Source: Hellea sp964576765 (GTDB lineage: Bacteria > Pseudomonadota > Alphaproteobacteria > Caulobacterales > Maricaulaceae). Taken from it: a stretch of DNA of 30,375 bases. The notes under the pieces are model-generated. The model saw nothing but the letters and a program-made list of their open reading frames with translations. It was not told the DNA's origin and did not search any database. The DNA lies in the NCBI GenBank assembly GCA_964576765.1, contig CAZNWH010000015.1, forward strand, positions 1 through 30,375. Reading direction: 5' to 3'. Positions 17,516-24,636 of this stretch are shown one piece after another. The first letter of the stretch is position 1. Each line of letters starts with the position of its first letter. The position numbers and the translations under genes were made by a program.

Positions 17516-17518
17516 TCC

Positions 17519-19609
17519 ATGTTTAATGAGTTGCTCAATATCGCTTTTGACCCGCTTTTGTCTGTTGGTTGGATTATTGTTTTAGGTTTTTTCATGTTTT
17601 TGGCAGCCCTTGCCGCTGGTATTGGAAGATTGAGAAGCTATTTCCTACGGCTTTTGGCAGGCTTATTTATCGTCTTGGCACTTTTAAATCCTCAAAATGT
17701 GATTGAAGATCGCGAGCCACTTCAAGATGCGGTTTTAATTATAAAAGACGAATCTGAGTCGATGAAGCTAGGGGGGCGCGGCGAGGCTGCCGATAAAACT
17801 TACGCAACCCTATTAGAAGCCTTGAAAACTGACCCTACCTTGGATGTAAATACAGCCCTTATCCGTCCAAATTCAGATGGTACGCGGCTCGTTTCTTCAC
17901 TGCTTGACGGACTTGGAAATATGCCCATTAGTCGTTTAGCAGGAGTGATTACGATTACGGATGGTCAGATTCATGATTTGCCACAAAATCCGGAATCATT
18001 GCTGCCTGATAACATCCCCTTTCACAGTATTATCATTGGTGAAGAGACCTCTCGCGACAGGCGTATCAGCGCCATAGTAGCCCCGCGTTACGGCCTTGTT
18101 GGTGAGCAGGCAGAATTTGAGCTCAGAGTAGACGACCCCGGATTTGAAGGCGAGCGAGCTCAAATTGAGATCAAGCTTAACGGAGAAACAAAAGCCCGCT
18201 TTCCGGCCACTGTGGGCAATCGTATTTCTATTCCAATCGAAATTGAACGCCGTGGGAGCAATACAGTTGAGCTCACGGTTCGTCCAGCTGACGGAGAACT
18301 AACCCTCCATAATAATGTCTTTGTCGCTGAAATATCAGGCATTCGCGACCGCATGCGCGTTCTATTAGTGACAGGAGAACCTCACAATGGAGGACGCGCG
18401 TGGCGCAACCTTCTTAAGAGTGACCCCGCAGTTGAACTCGTTCAGTTTACTATTTTAACAAACCCTCGTGTTAAGAATACCAATGCGCGGCAAAGCGAGC
18501 TTTCTTTGATTGCCTTCCCGACACGGCAATTATTTGAGGAAAAACTCAGTGAATTTGATTTGATTATATTCGATCATTTCCGGCGACGTTTCGCGCCCAG
18601 CCGCAGCGGAAAATCAACTCCTATACTCTCCCCTTATTATTTACAAAATGTAGCCCAATATGTTGAAGATGGCGGAGCGTTGCTGGTTGCAACCGGACCA
18701 GCCTTTGCTGAAAAGGAAAGTATTTATCGCTCTCCGCTAGCCGCTGTACTCCCATCACGACCGACGGGCGAAACAACAAATGAGGCCTTCAAGGCGGAGC
18801 TTAATGACAAAGGTCGCCGTCATCCAATCACGGCCTCTTTTTCAGGTAAAGAAGATCAAAACTGGGGAAAATGGTTTCGAATAATCGATAACAAGCCTAT
18901 TAGTGGCAATGTCTTGATGGAAGGCCCAGATGCGGCTCCACTTTTAGTTATTGATAAAATCGACAAAGGCCGTGTCGCGATGTTGATGTCTGACCAGGCT
19001 TGGCTTTGGGCTAAGGGCTTTGATGGCGGCGGGCCTTATAGCGAAATGTTTCGCCGCACCGCCCATTGGTTGATGGGAGAACCTGATCTGGATGCTGAAA
19101 AACTTTCCGCTACATCCGAAAACGGCCTTCTGGCGATTGAACGCCGCACACTTACAAACGGGGTTCAAAAAGTAACCGTAAAAAAACCAGATGGAACAAC
19201 AGAAAATGTGACACTTTCTAAAACCGGGGACGGTGTTTACCGCGGAAGTGCAAAGTCCGCTGGGATTGGAGCTTATCGTCTCTCCAGCGGTGACGTCTCG
19301 GCTATAATAGCAATAGGCGCGCTTAATCCAAAAGAATATATGGAGTTGCAGCCGACACAGGCCCTACTTGCTCCTTTGGCTACAGCTTCAGGCGGCAGCC
19401 AACACATGACAGGGTTAACGGCAAAACTACCCGCTATTCGGCGCGTAAAACCAAGCGGTAAAACGGCTGGTGAATCATGGATGGGCCTGATAGCAAATAA
19501 TGATTATACTGTAAGGGCCTCTAAACGCTCCCCCTTAATACCCGGTTGGCTGTTTTTTATTCTGGCCTTGCTATGTCTCGCGGGGGCTTGGCGGCGAGAA
19601 GGAGTTTAA
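17519..19609 (+). CDS. VWA-like / glutamine amidotransferase-like membrane protein of the MoxR operon
   Basis: The 696-residue protein has two N-terminal membrane helices (about 14-36 and 40-58) and one at the C-terminus (about 672-690, followed by RREGV), leaving a large periplasmic middle. Unlike its operon partners, it keeps an intact metal-site motif, Asp77-Glu-Ser79-Glu-Ser81 (IIKDESESM), with GVITITDGQIHDLP as the second VWA loop. A beta-rich section (QAEFELRVDDPGFEGERAQI) and a Rossmann-like section with VEDGGALLVATGPAFAEKES resemble the class I glutamine amidotransferase-like fold found in this family; I see no catalytic Cys-His pair, so enzymatic activity is unlikely. It starts 3 bp after the DUF4159 gene and closes the four-gene operon. 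Confidence 0.88.
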   Translation: MFNELLNIAFDPLLSVGWIIVLGFFMFLAALAAGIGRLRSYFLRLLAGLFIVLALLNPQNVIEDREPLQDAVLIIKDESESMKLGGRGEAADKTYATLLEALKTDPTLDVNTALIRPNSDGTRLVSSLLDGLGNMPISRLAGVITITDGQIHDLPQNPESLLPDNIPFHSIIIGEETSRDRRISAIVAPRYGLVGEQAEFELRVDDPGFEGERAQIEIKLNGETKARFPATVGNRISIPIEIERRGSNTVELTVRPADGELTLHNNVFVAEISGIRDRMRVLLVTGEPHNGGRAWRNLLKSDPAVELVQFTILTNPRVKNTNARQSELSLIAFPTRQLFEEKLSEFDLIIFDHFRRRFAPSRSGKSTPILSPYYLQNVAQYVEDGGALLVATGPAFAEKESIYRSPLAAVLPSRPTGETTNEAFKAELNDKGRRHPITASFSGKEDQNWGKWFRIIDNKPISGNVLMEGPDAAPLLVIDKIDKGRVAMLMSDQAWLWAKGFDGGGPYSEMFRRTAHWLMGEPDLDAEKLSATSENGLLAIERRTLTNGVQKVTVKKPDGTTENVTLSKTGDGVYRGSAKSAGIGAYRLSSGDVSAIIAIGALNPKEYMELQPTQALLAPLATASGGSQHMTGLTAKLPAIRRVKPSGKTAGESWMGLIANNDYTVRASKRSPLIPGWLFFILALLCLAGAWRREGV

Positions 19610-19717
19610 CTCTTGATTTAAAACTTTTAACAGGAGCGAAATTTATTCAGCAATCATTCAGGACAGAGTTGAGAATATAAATACCTTAATAATCATTAGG
19701 CTAACAAAGTAATAGAA

Positions 19718-20248
19718 ATGAAATATACTGCTATATTGACCCTTATGTTTTCGGCCTTAACTACATCTTACGCCCTAGGGCATAACGTATCACCTGAAGA
19801 CATTTCTGATATAGAAAGTATTCTCGACGCAGAAGATAAGTGTTACTCCAATTTAAACGATTATTTTGAAAGACATAAAGACTTTCCGGATAAATCATTT
19901 TCCCCTTATTTGCGAAATAAATTAGGTTTGCAGTCAACCCCAAAGAACAATAATTATGGTTGGCCGGTCGGGGCAACGTACCAAAACCCTCATGCCTTCA
20001 CAAATAAGGATGATCCTGTATGTGGACAAACTCTACTAATAAAAAAACTGGCTAATTATAACCCCGGCTTTTGGGAGACTGACCCTATTAAATCTTTGAT
20101 AGAGCAACGCAGCCAACATTGGAAAAATATAGACATAAAACTAAAAAATTGGCTCAAAGACAATGATACAACACCCCGTCCCGCTTATAAAGGATCGGTG
20201 GAAAAATTCCTAAACCCAACACCTGCTACCGACTATTATAAATGGTAA
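19718..20248 (+). CDS. Hypothetical secreted protein
   Basis: I do not recognise this 176-residue protein. It begins with a plausible signal peptide (MKYTAILTLMFSALTTSYAL, cleavage probably just after residue 21). The mature part is rich in Asn, Lys, Tyr and Trp, with two cysteines (Cys42 and Cys102) that could form a disulfide in the periplasm. The stretch NNYGWPVGATYQNPHAF and the C-terminal TPATDYYKW are aromatic-rich. The DNA is noticeably more AT-rich than the operon before it, with a weak ribosome binding site. It stands alone 108 bp after the VWA membrane protein, and no partner is evident. Confidence 0.65.
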   Translation: MKYTAILTLMFSALTTSYALGHNVSPEDISDIESILDAEDKCYSNLNDYFERHKDFPDKSFSPYLRNKLGLQSTPKNNNYGWPVGATYQNPHAFTNKDDPVCGQTLLIKKLANYNPGFWETDPIKSLIEQRSQHWKNIDIKLKNWLKDNDTTPRPAYKGSVEKFLNPTPATDYYKW

Positions 20249-20388
20249 GCTTATGATTGAGCACTCATATATTTGACGAATGTTCGCAATAACAATTGAA
20301 ATTATTAGACTCTGGTAACCTTATTTTTTAAGCTTTTTTTTTCAATGTTTTGGTAAATGCAATTGAGTCAAGAATTCGAGTGAACGTT

Positions 20389-20832
20389 ATGCAAATTAAA
20401 ATTACCATGCTTTTATTAGGCAGCATTTCAATGATTGGCCTGTCTGGGTGTCAGGTAGCTAAAACCACAGGTAAGGTGGCAGCGCTCCCTTTTAAAGCCG
20501 CTTATGAAACCAGTAAATTTGCTGGTAAGAGCGTTTATTATACCGGAAAATATACAGGCAAAGGTATTTACGAAACGGGTAAATTCGCAGGAAAATCTGT
20601 CGCTGCTATGGGTAAGGGCGTCTACTATATGGGAACCGTTCCCGTCAAAATTACGGATAAAGCCTTGGACACCTCTGCTAAAGTTTTAACGTTGACAACA
20701 CAGGCGGCAGATGCGGGTGGTAAAGTTCTTGAGGTGACGCGGCAGATTCAAGCGACGGAACTTGACGCTGAACTTGCGGCCTTAAAAGGAACAGCCAATT
20801 TGTTAGGCGTGATTGTTGACGTTATCTCATAA
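20389..20832 (+). CDS. Lipoprotein with 11-residue tandem repeats, unknown function
   Basis: The 147-residue product begins at the ATG at 20389, which gives a clean lipoprotein signal ending in the lipobox LSGC with lipidated Cys21. A GTG three codons earlier and an ORF extension upstream are less likely. Residues 39-71 are three consecutive 11-residue units (YETSKFAGKSV, YYTGKYTGKGI, YETGKFAGKSV), and a decayed fourth unit (AAMGKGVYYMG) runs to residue 82. The units alternate Lys, Gly and aromatic residues, as expected of an amphipathic surface helix. The C-terminal third (ALDTSAKVLTLTTQAADAGG, then ELDAELAALKGTANLLGVIV) looks helical. No family name can be given; it is probably anchored to the outer membrane and faces the periplasm. 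Confidence 0.72.
   Translation: MQIKITMLLLGSISMIGLSGCQVAKTTGKVAALPFKAAYETSKFAGKSVYYTGKYTGKGIYETGKFAGKSVAAMGKGVYYMGTVPVKITDKALDTSAKVLTLTTQAADAGGKVLEVTRQIQATELDAELAALKGTANLLGVIVDVIS
20503..20634 (+). repeat. Coding tandem repeat, 33-bp period (11 residues)
   Basis: Four consecutive 33-bp units lie inside the lipoprotein gene: 20503-20535, 20536-20568, 20569-20601 and a degenerate 20602-20634. Units 1 and 3 encode almost the same 11 residues with different codons, so the repeat is old and kept at the protein level rather than a recent slippage product. Confidence 0.75.
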
Positions 20833-20911
20833 GCCTCACATCAAAGTGACTGCTCACTCGATTGAGCTCGGCGCAGAATTATGTTAGTCTCCGAACTACA
20901 CGGAGATTATT

Positions 20912-21520
20912 ATGCGTAAATTATTGACGTCATCCATTATAGCGATGTCCTTTTTTGTATCTGTGCCAACAATGGCAAAAAGCTTTGGATATAACTCGAC
21001 GGTATCCGAGCCTCTAACATCAGCCGTAAAAATTGAAGTCGTCCTTAGCGAAGATTTATCTTATCGCGCTAATCATTTACCTAAAAAATTGAGGGATAGA
21101 AATGGTTCAAGACGATTAAATGCGGGCTTTTCTAACAATGGGTTTTACGGCGAGAAGGACCTAAATCGTCTGACAGAACGGCTTCAATCTAAGATTAAAA
21201 GTAAATTTGAAAAAAAGGGCATTACCGTTTCAGATGATGCATCAACCGTTCTTCGAGTTACGCTTGCAGATGCCAAACCTAATCGTCCAACGCATGAGCA
21301 GCTCAGCAGAGATATTGGCCTATCCTTTAAGAGCTTTGGTATAGGTGGCGCAGAGATTGAAAGCGAACTTATTACATCGGGTGGACGCTCACTCGGGTCA
21401 ATTGATTACAAATGGTATGAGACCGACATTCGTGATTCCAGTTTTGGAGGAACATGGACCGATGCCCATCGCGCTTTTGGCCGTTATGCTAAAAGAGCCG
21501 CTAAAGTTCTAAGCCGCTAA
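20912..21520 (+). CDS. Hypothetical exported protein (DUF3313/DUF4410-like)
   Basis: The 202-residue product has a signal peptide (MRKLLTSSIIAMSFFVSVPT, cleavage after Met-Ala near residue 22) and a GGAG ribosome binding site 7 nt upstream. The mature part has a charged middle (LTERLQSKIKSKFEKKGITV) followed by a beta-rich part (TVLRVTLADAKPNRPTHEQL, GGAEIESELITSGGRSLGSI). The C-terminal motif is GTWTDAHRAFGRYAKRAAKV. The combination of a small periplasmic alpha/beta domain ending in a 'W-D-AxRxFxRYAxR' helix resembles DUF3313/DUF4410-like proteins, but I am not certain of the family. Its stop codon overlaps the stop of the convergent queE gene by three bases. Confidence 0.68.
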   Translation: MRKLLTSSIIAMSFFVSVPTMAKSFGYNSTVSEPLTSAVKIEVVLSEDLSYRANHLPKKLRDRNGSRRLNAGFSNNGFYGEKDLNRLTERLQSKIKSKFEKKGITVSDDASTVLRVTLADAKPNRPTHEQLSRDIGLSFKSFGIGGAEIESELITSGGRSLGSIDYKWYETDIRDSSFGGTWTDAHRAFGRYAKRAAKVLSR

Positions 21521-22155
21521 GGCACACCTATATATTTGTGCGTTTGCGTGGATAATCGCCAGAGCGGGTTTTTTAAACAATAATCAAAGGCTGCCTTTTC
21601 ATGGGCGGCTTTATTTTTGTCATCCAACGGCTGAAGGCTAAACACACCAAAATGCAAATCAACGAAGTCCTCGGGCGAATTTTCGATTTGCGGATAAACC
21701 AGTTTTAACTCATGGCCTGACCTTTGCACCAATGACGCGTCAGCCTTAGGTGAAACACAAATCCAATCCAGATTCTTCGGGGCTTTAACGGTTCCATTCG
21801 TCTCAACGGCAATTTTAAAACCCGCACCATGAAGCGCCGCTATCAGAGCCTCATCCACCTGCAGTAAAGGCTCCCCGCCCGTGCAAACAACCCATTTTTG
21901 TCCCCTTGAGCTTTTAAGAGGCCAATACGAGGCCACGCTTTGGGTAAGCGCCTCGGCGGTTTTAAATTTCCCTCCACCAGAACCATCAGTTCCGATAAAG
22001 TCCGTATCACAAAACCTACACACGGCAGAGGCGCGGTCACGTTCGAGGCCGCTCCAAAGATTACATCCGGCAAAGCGTAAAAACACAGCAGGCAGACCTG
22101 TTTGTGCGCCCTCACCTTGAACCGTCAGATATATTTCTTTGACAGAATAACTCAT
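21517..22155 (-). CDS. queE: 7-carboxy-7-deazaguanine synthase
   Basis: The 212-residue radical SAM enzyme converts 6-carboxy-5,6,7,8-tetrahydropterin to 7-carboxy-7-deazaguanine in queuosine/7-deazaguanine synthesis. The cluster cysteines are Cys31, Cys46 and Cys49, a CX14CX2C spacing instead of CX3CX2C, as known for the Burkholderia-type QueE. The N-terminal IYLTVQGEGAQTGLPAVFLR and the WVVCTGGEPLLQ SAM-binding segment are diagnostic. Its ATG overlaps the queC stop in an ATGA arrangement, so the two are an operon. queD is not in the window. Confidence 0.95.
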   Translation of the reverse strand: MSYSVKEIYLTVQGEGAQTGLPAVFLRFAGCNLWSGLERDRASAVCRFCDTDFIGTDGSGGGKFKTAEALTQSVASYWPLKSSRGQKWVVCTGGEPLLQVDEALIAALHGAGFKIAVETNGTVKAPKNLDWICVSPKADASLVQRSGHELKLVYPQIENSPEDFVDLHFGVFSLQPLDDKNKAAHEKAAFDYCLKNPLWRLSTQTHKYIGVP

Positions 22156-22868
22156 CGATTAAAGCGCCCGAAACTATATTTACCCCACCCTTGATCGCGT
22201 AATTCACAAGCCGGACAGTTCCCGCAACCATAACCCCATTCAAATCGTATGCCTCGCTCCCCGAGATAACATGTGTGGGTATCTTCAAGGATGATCTCAA
22301 CGAGCTTTTGACCGCCTAGCTTATAGGCCAAATCCCAAGCACCCGCTTTACTAAGATTCATCAAAGGGGTTTCTAATGTGAAAGTCTTATCCATCCCCAG
22401 AGATATAGCTTGCATCTGAGCATTGAGTGTCTCTATGCGGCAATCAGGATATCCGGAAAAATCAGCCTCGCACATGCCGCCAATTAAAGTTGTCAAATTT
22501 CGACGATATCCCAGCGCAGCGGCAAAATTCAAGAAAATCAAATTTCGACCCGGAACAAAAGTACTGGGAAGGCCTTCCTGAGAGAACGTAATTTCGACAT
22601 CACGCGTCAAAGAGGTTACGCTTATCGCGCCTAAGGCCGACAAATCGACAATATGGTCTTCGCCCAACCGCTCCGCCCATTGTGGAAAAGCCACGCGCAT
22701 AGTCTCCAACACGGTTTGACGGCATGTCATCTCGATCGAGTGACGCTGATCGTAATTAAATCCGACAGTTTCAACATACTGAAAGCGATTTAACGCCCAT
22801 GCCAAACACGTCGCCGAATCCTGTCCGCCAGAGAACATAATCAAAGCTTTAGCCGCATTATCCACCAT
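22152..22868 (-). CDS. queC: 7-cyano-7-deazaguanine (preQ0) synthase
   Basis: The 238-residue ATP-dependent enzyme turns 7-carboxy-7-deazaguanine and ammonia into preQ0. The PP-loop is MFSGGQDSATC (Ser13 to Ser18). The zinc ligands are in CYLGERGIRFEWGYGCGNC and the following PAC, where the insertion between the first and second cysteine is the usual alphaproteobacterial version. The product feeds queuosine in tRNA. It is the first gene of a two-gene operon with queE; the short gap (about 80 bp) to the divergent gene leaves little room for a leader, and I see no preQ1 riboswitch. Confidence 0.95.
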   Translation of the reverse strand: MVDNAAKALIMFSGGQDSATCLAWALNRFQYVETVGFNYDQRHSIEMTCRQTVLETMRVAFPQWAERLGEDHIVDLSALGAISVTSLTRDVEITFSQEGLPSTFVPGRNLIFLNFAAALGYRRNLTTLIGGMCEADFSGYPDCRIETLNAQMQAISLGMDKTFTLETPLMNLSKAGAWDLAYKLGGQKLVEIILEDTHTCYLGERGIRFEWGYGCGNCPACELRDQGWGKYSFGRFNR

Positions 22869-22949
22869 CGCGGCCCTATATCCTCAAATTAAGAGTCTGA
22901 CCACCCATCATGGCATCAAATTTGAAGCGCTATGTCCAAAGGCGTCATT

Positions 22950-23471
22950 ATGGGATTTACATTCAAAAAACGATATATAGTTTTTGGGTTATTAACCTTA
23001 GAACTCTTAACCTTGCCGGCCGCCGCTCATTATGCCCATAAAAAAGGCATGTCCTTTGATATGTCAATTTTTTCAAAGCCGCAACACGCTATCAATATCA
23101 AATTAAAGTCAAAGCCCGGTATCGCGATGTATATGGTTTCCGCGAACGCGCCCTTTAGTGTGACAACTGAAGCTATGATTGGGCGGTTTGATGTCAACAT
23201 TCATCTAAAAGGGCGGATTAACGGACAGTTTTTTGGAGAGAATGCACAGCCCCCGGGACCAGAGACGGCATGCGCTGTAACAAAAACGACTGATAAAAGA
23301 ACAATTTACAGATCAGAAAAAGGCACCATAGCCCAAGACGGTGACATTTTATCTAAAACTGTTCTCGTCGAAATTCGTTATGAGGCTTATAACAAGCCTG
23401 ATATAAAAATCTTGACCCAGAAAAAGTCAGAAAAAATTGCATCTGCCCCTAGCTGCGCGGCTTCGACATAA
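22950..23471 (+). CDS. Hypothetical exported protein
   Basis: I do not recognise this protein. The ATG at 22950 is preferred (173 residues) because AAAGG lies 7 nt upstream and it gives a normal signal peptide (MGFTFKKRYIVFGLLTLELL, then TLPAAAHY); an in-frame ATG at 22932 would add six residues. The mature part looks beta-rich (INIKLKSKPGIAMYMVSANA, FDVNIHLKGRINGQFF) and has two cysteines, in ETACAV and near the C-terminus in PSCAAS, which could form a disulfide. It sits between queC (divergent) and rpoH (81 bp downstream), with no clear functional link to either. Confidence 0.65.
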   Translation: MGFTFKKRYIVFGLLTLELLTLPAAAHYAHKKGMSFDMSIFSKPQHAINIKLKSKPGIAMYMVSANAPFSVTTEAMIGRFDVNIHLKGRINGQFFGENAQPPGPETACAVTKTTDKRTIYRSEKGTIAQDGDILSKTVLVEIRYEAYNKPDIKILTQKKSEKIASAPSCAAST

Positions 23472-23504
23472 CGGCCAGCTAACAAAAATTTTTAGACCCA
23501 AAAC

Positions 23505-23533
23505 CTTTAAAAACCAGATCAATGTCCTATATT
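23505..23533 (+). promoter_or_regulatory. Putative sigma-32 (heat-shock) promoter of rpoH
   Basis: CTTT at 23505-23508, a 17-bp spacer, and CCTATATT at 23526-23533 match the sigma-32 consensus CTTG-N17-CYTATNT with one mismatch in the -35 element. Transcription would begin near 23540, only about a dozen bases before the rpoH start codon. Autoregulation of rpoH from a heat-shock promoter is established in Caulobacter, which makes this plausible, but the assignment here is by eye. Confidence 0.45.
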
Positions 23534-23552
23534 GTATCTCTGGAGGGTCATA

Positions 23553-24518
23553 ATGACTGATAAAACCAAGACATTACCGGCTAAAAAATCGGCAAGTAAA
23601 GCCTCTAAATTGGATGCGAGCTATTCCGGCAATATGAGCCTGTCTGTCTCCTTATCCCCTGAACAGGGTCTCAACCGATATCTGCAAGAAGTCCGCAAGT
23701 TTCCCATGCTCCAAAAAGACGAAGAATTCATGCTGGCTAAGCGTTGGGTCGAACATCAAGACTCGGCAGCGGCCGAAAAAATGGTGACATCTCACCTCCG
23801 CCTCGTGGCTAAAATCGCCATGGGCTATCGCGGTTATGGTCTACCTATTGGCGAAGTTATTTCCGAAGGCAATGTCGGCCTTATGCAAGCCGTCAAAAAA
23901 TTCGACCCCGATAAAGGGTTTCGTCTCTCCACCTATGCAATGTGGTGGATACGCGCCGCCATTCAGGAATATGTGCTACGCTCTTGGTCATTGGTTAAAA
24001 TGGGCACGACGGCTGCTCAGAAAAAGTTATTCTTTAACTTACGCCGCCTGAAAGGCGAAATGAAAGCGATTGAAGAAGGCGATCTGACACCTGAAAATCT
24101 CGCGAAAATCGCGACCAAGCTTAATGTCAAAGAATCCGAAGTCACGTCGATGAACCGGCGTATGTCTGGCGGCGGAGACGCCTCGCTTAATGTCACCATA
24201 GGCGGCGATGACGGCAGTGCCCAATGGCAAGACTGGTTACAGGATGACAGCGAGTCACAAGAAACGACCTATGCCAATAGCGAAGAACATGACGCCCGCA
24301 TGGATCTGCTTCAGGAAGCCATGGCGGACTTAAATGACCGCGAGCGCGATATCATCGCTAAACGCCGCCTCGCGGATAAGCCCATGACCCTCGAAGATCT
24401 GGCGGGTATCTATAAGGTATCGCGCGAACGTATTCGTCAAATCGAAGCCCGCGCCTTTGAAAAACTCCAAGAAGCAATGGTGAAGGCGGCTGGGACTGCG
24501 GGCATGATTGAGGGTTAG
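23553..24518 (+). CDS. rpoH: RNA polymerase sigma factor RpoH (sigma-32)
   Basis: The start at 23553 is fixed by GGAGGG at 23542-23547, five bases upstream; a TTG at 23532 would put that site inside the gene. The 321-residue sigma factor has region 1.2/2 (LNRYLQEVRKFPML, HLRLVAKIAMGYRGYG, EGNVGLMQAVKKFDPDKGFR, YAMWWIRAAIQEYVLRSW). The diagnostic RpoH box QKKLFFNLRRLK and region 4 with LEDLAGIYKVSRERIRQIEA complete it. It directs RNA polymerase to heat-shock genes. Compared with Caulobacter-type RpoH it has an extra N-terminal segment of about 30 residues, rich in Lys, Ser and Ala, before the conserved LSPEQGLNRYL. It appears monocistronic. Confidence 0.96.
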   Translation: MTDKTKTLPAKKSASKASKLDASYSGNMSLSVSLSPEQGLNRYLQEVRKFPMLQKDEEFMLAKRWVEHQDSAAAEKMVTSHLRLVAKIAMGYRGYGLPIGEVISEGNVGLMQAVKKFDPDKGFRLSTYAMWWIRAAIQEYVLRSWSLVKMGTTAAQKKLFFNLRRLKGEMKAIEEGDLTPENLAKIATKLNVKESEVTSMNRRMSGGGDASLNVTIGGDDGSAQWQDWLQDDSESQETTYANSEEHDARMDLLQEAMADLNDRERDIIAKRRLADKPMTLEDLAGIYKVSRERIRQIEARAFEKLQEAMVKAAGTAGMIEG

Positions 24519-24580
24519 CTCTTAAATATTGTATGCTCACAGCACAGTAACGACGAGTTTATAGAGGTCTAAGCTCTTGT

Positions 24581-24603
24581 GAGATGCCATTGAGGCATTT
24601 TCG
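24581..24603 (+). terminator. Weak terminator-like hairpin after rpoH
   Basis: ATGCC (24584-24588) pairs with GGCAT (24594-24598) around the loop ATTGA, and G-U/A-U pairs extend it outward. A short T-run follows (24598-24601). The stem is short, so this is a weak call. Confidence 0.3.
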
Positions 24604-24605
24604 CC

Positions 24606-24636
24606 TATCATGTCCATATCAGAAATGGACATGATA
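24606..24636 (+). repeat. 12-bp perfect inverted repeat running into the DUF3179 start codon
   Basis: TATCATGTCCAT (24606-24617) and ATGGACATGATA (24625-24636) are perfect reverse complements separated by 7 nt. The last base of the right arm is the A of the ATG at 24636. No Shine-Dalgarno sequence is visible upstream. As RNA it would form a stable hairpin that ends at the start codon; as DNA it would be a dyad suited to a dimeric repressor. The right arm also contains a four-codon reading frame (24625-24639) whose TGA overlaps the gene's ATG. Confidence 0.7.

Noticed and set aside
22869..22931. PreQ1 riboswitch upstream of queC
   Set aside because: The gap is too short and I found no pseudoknot-like C-rich/A-rich arrangement on the minus strand.
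23532..23552. Upstream TTG start for rpoH
   Set aside because: It would place the strong GGAGGG ribosome binding site inside the coding sequence.
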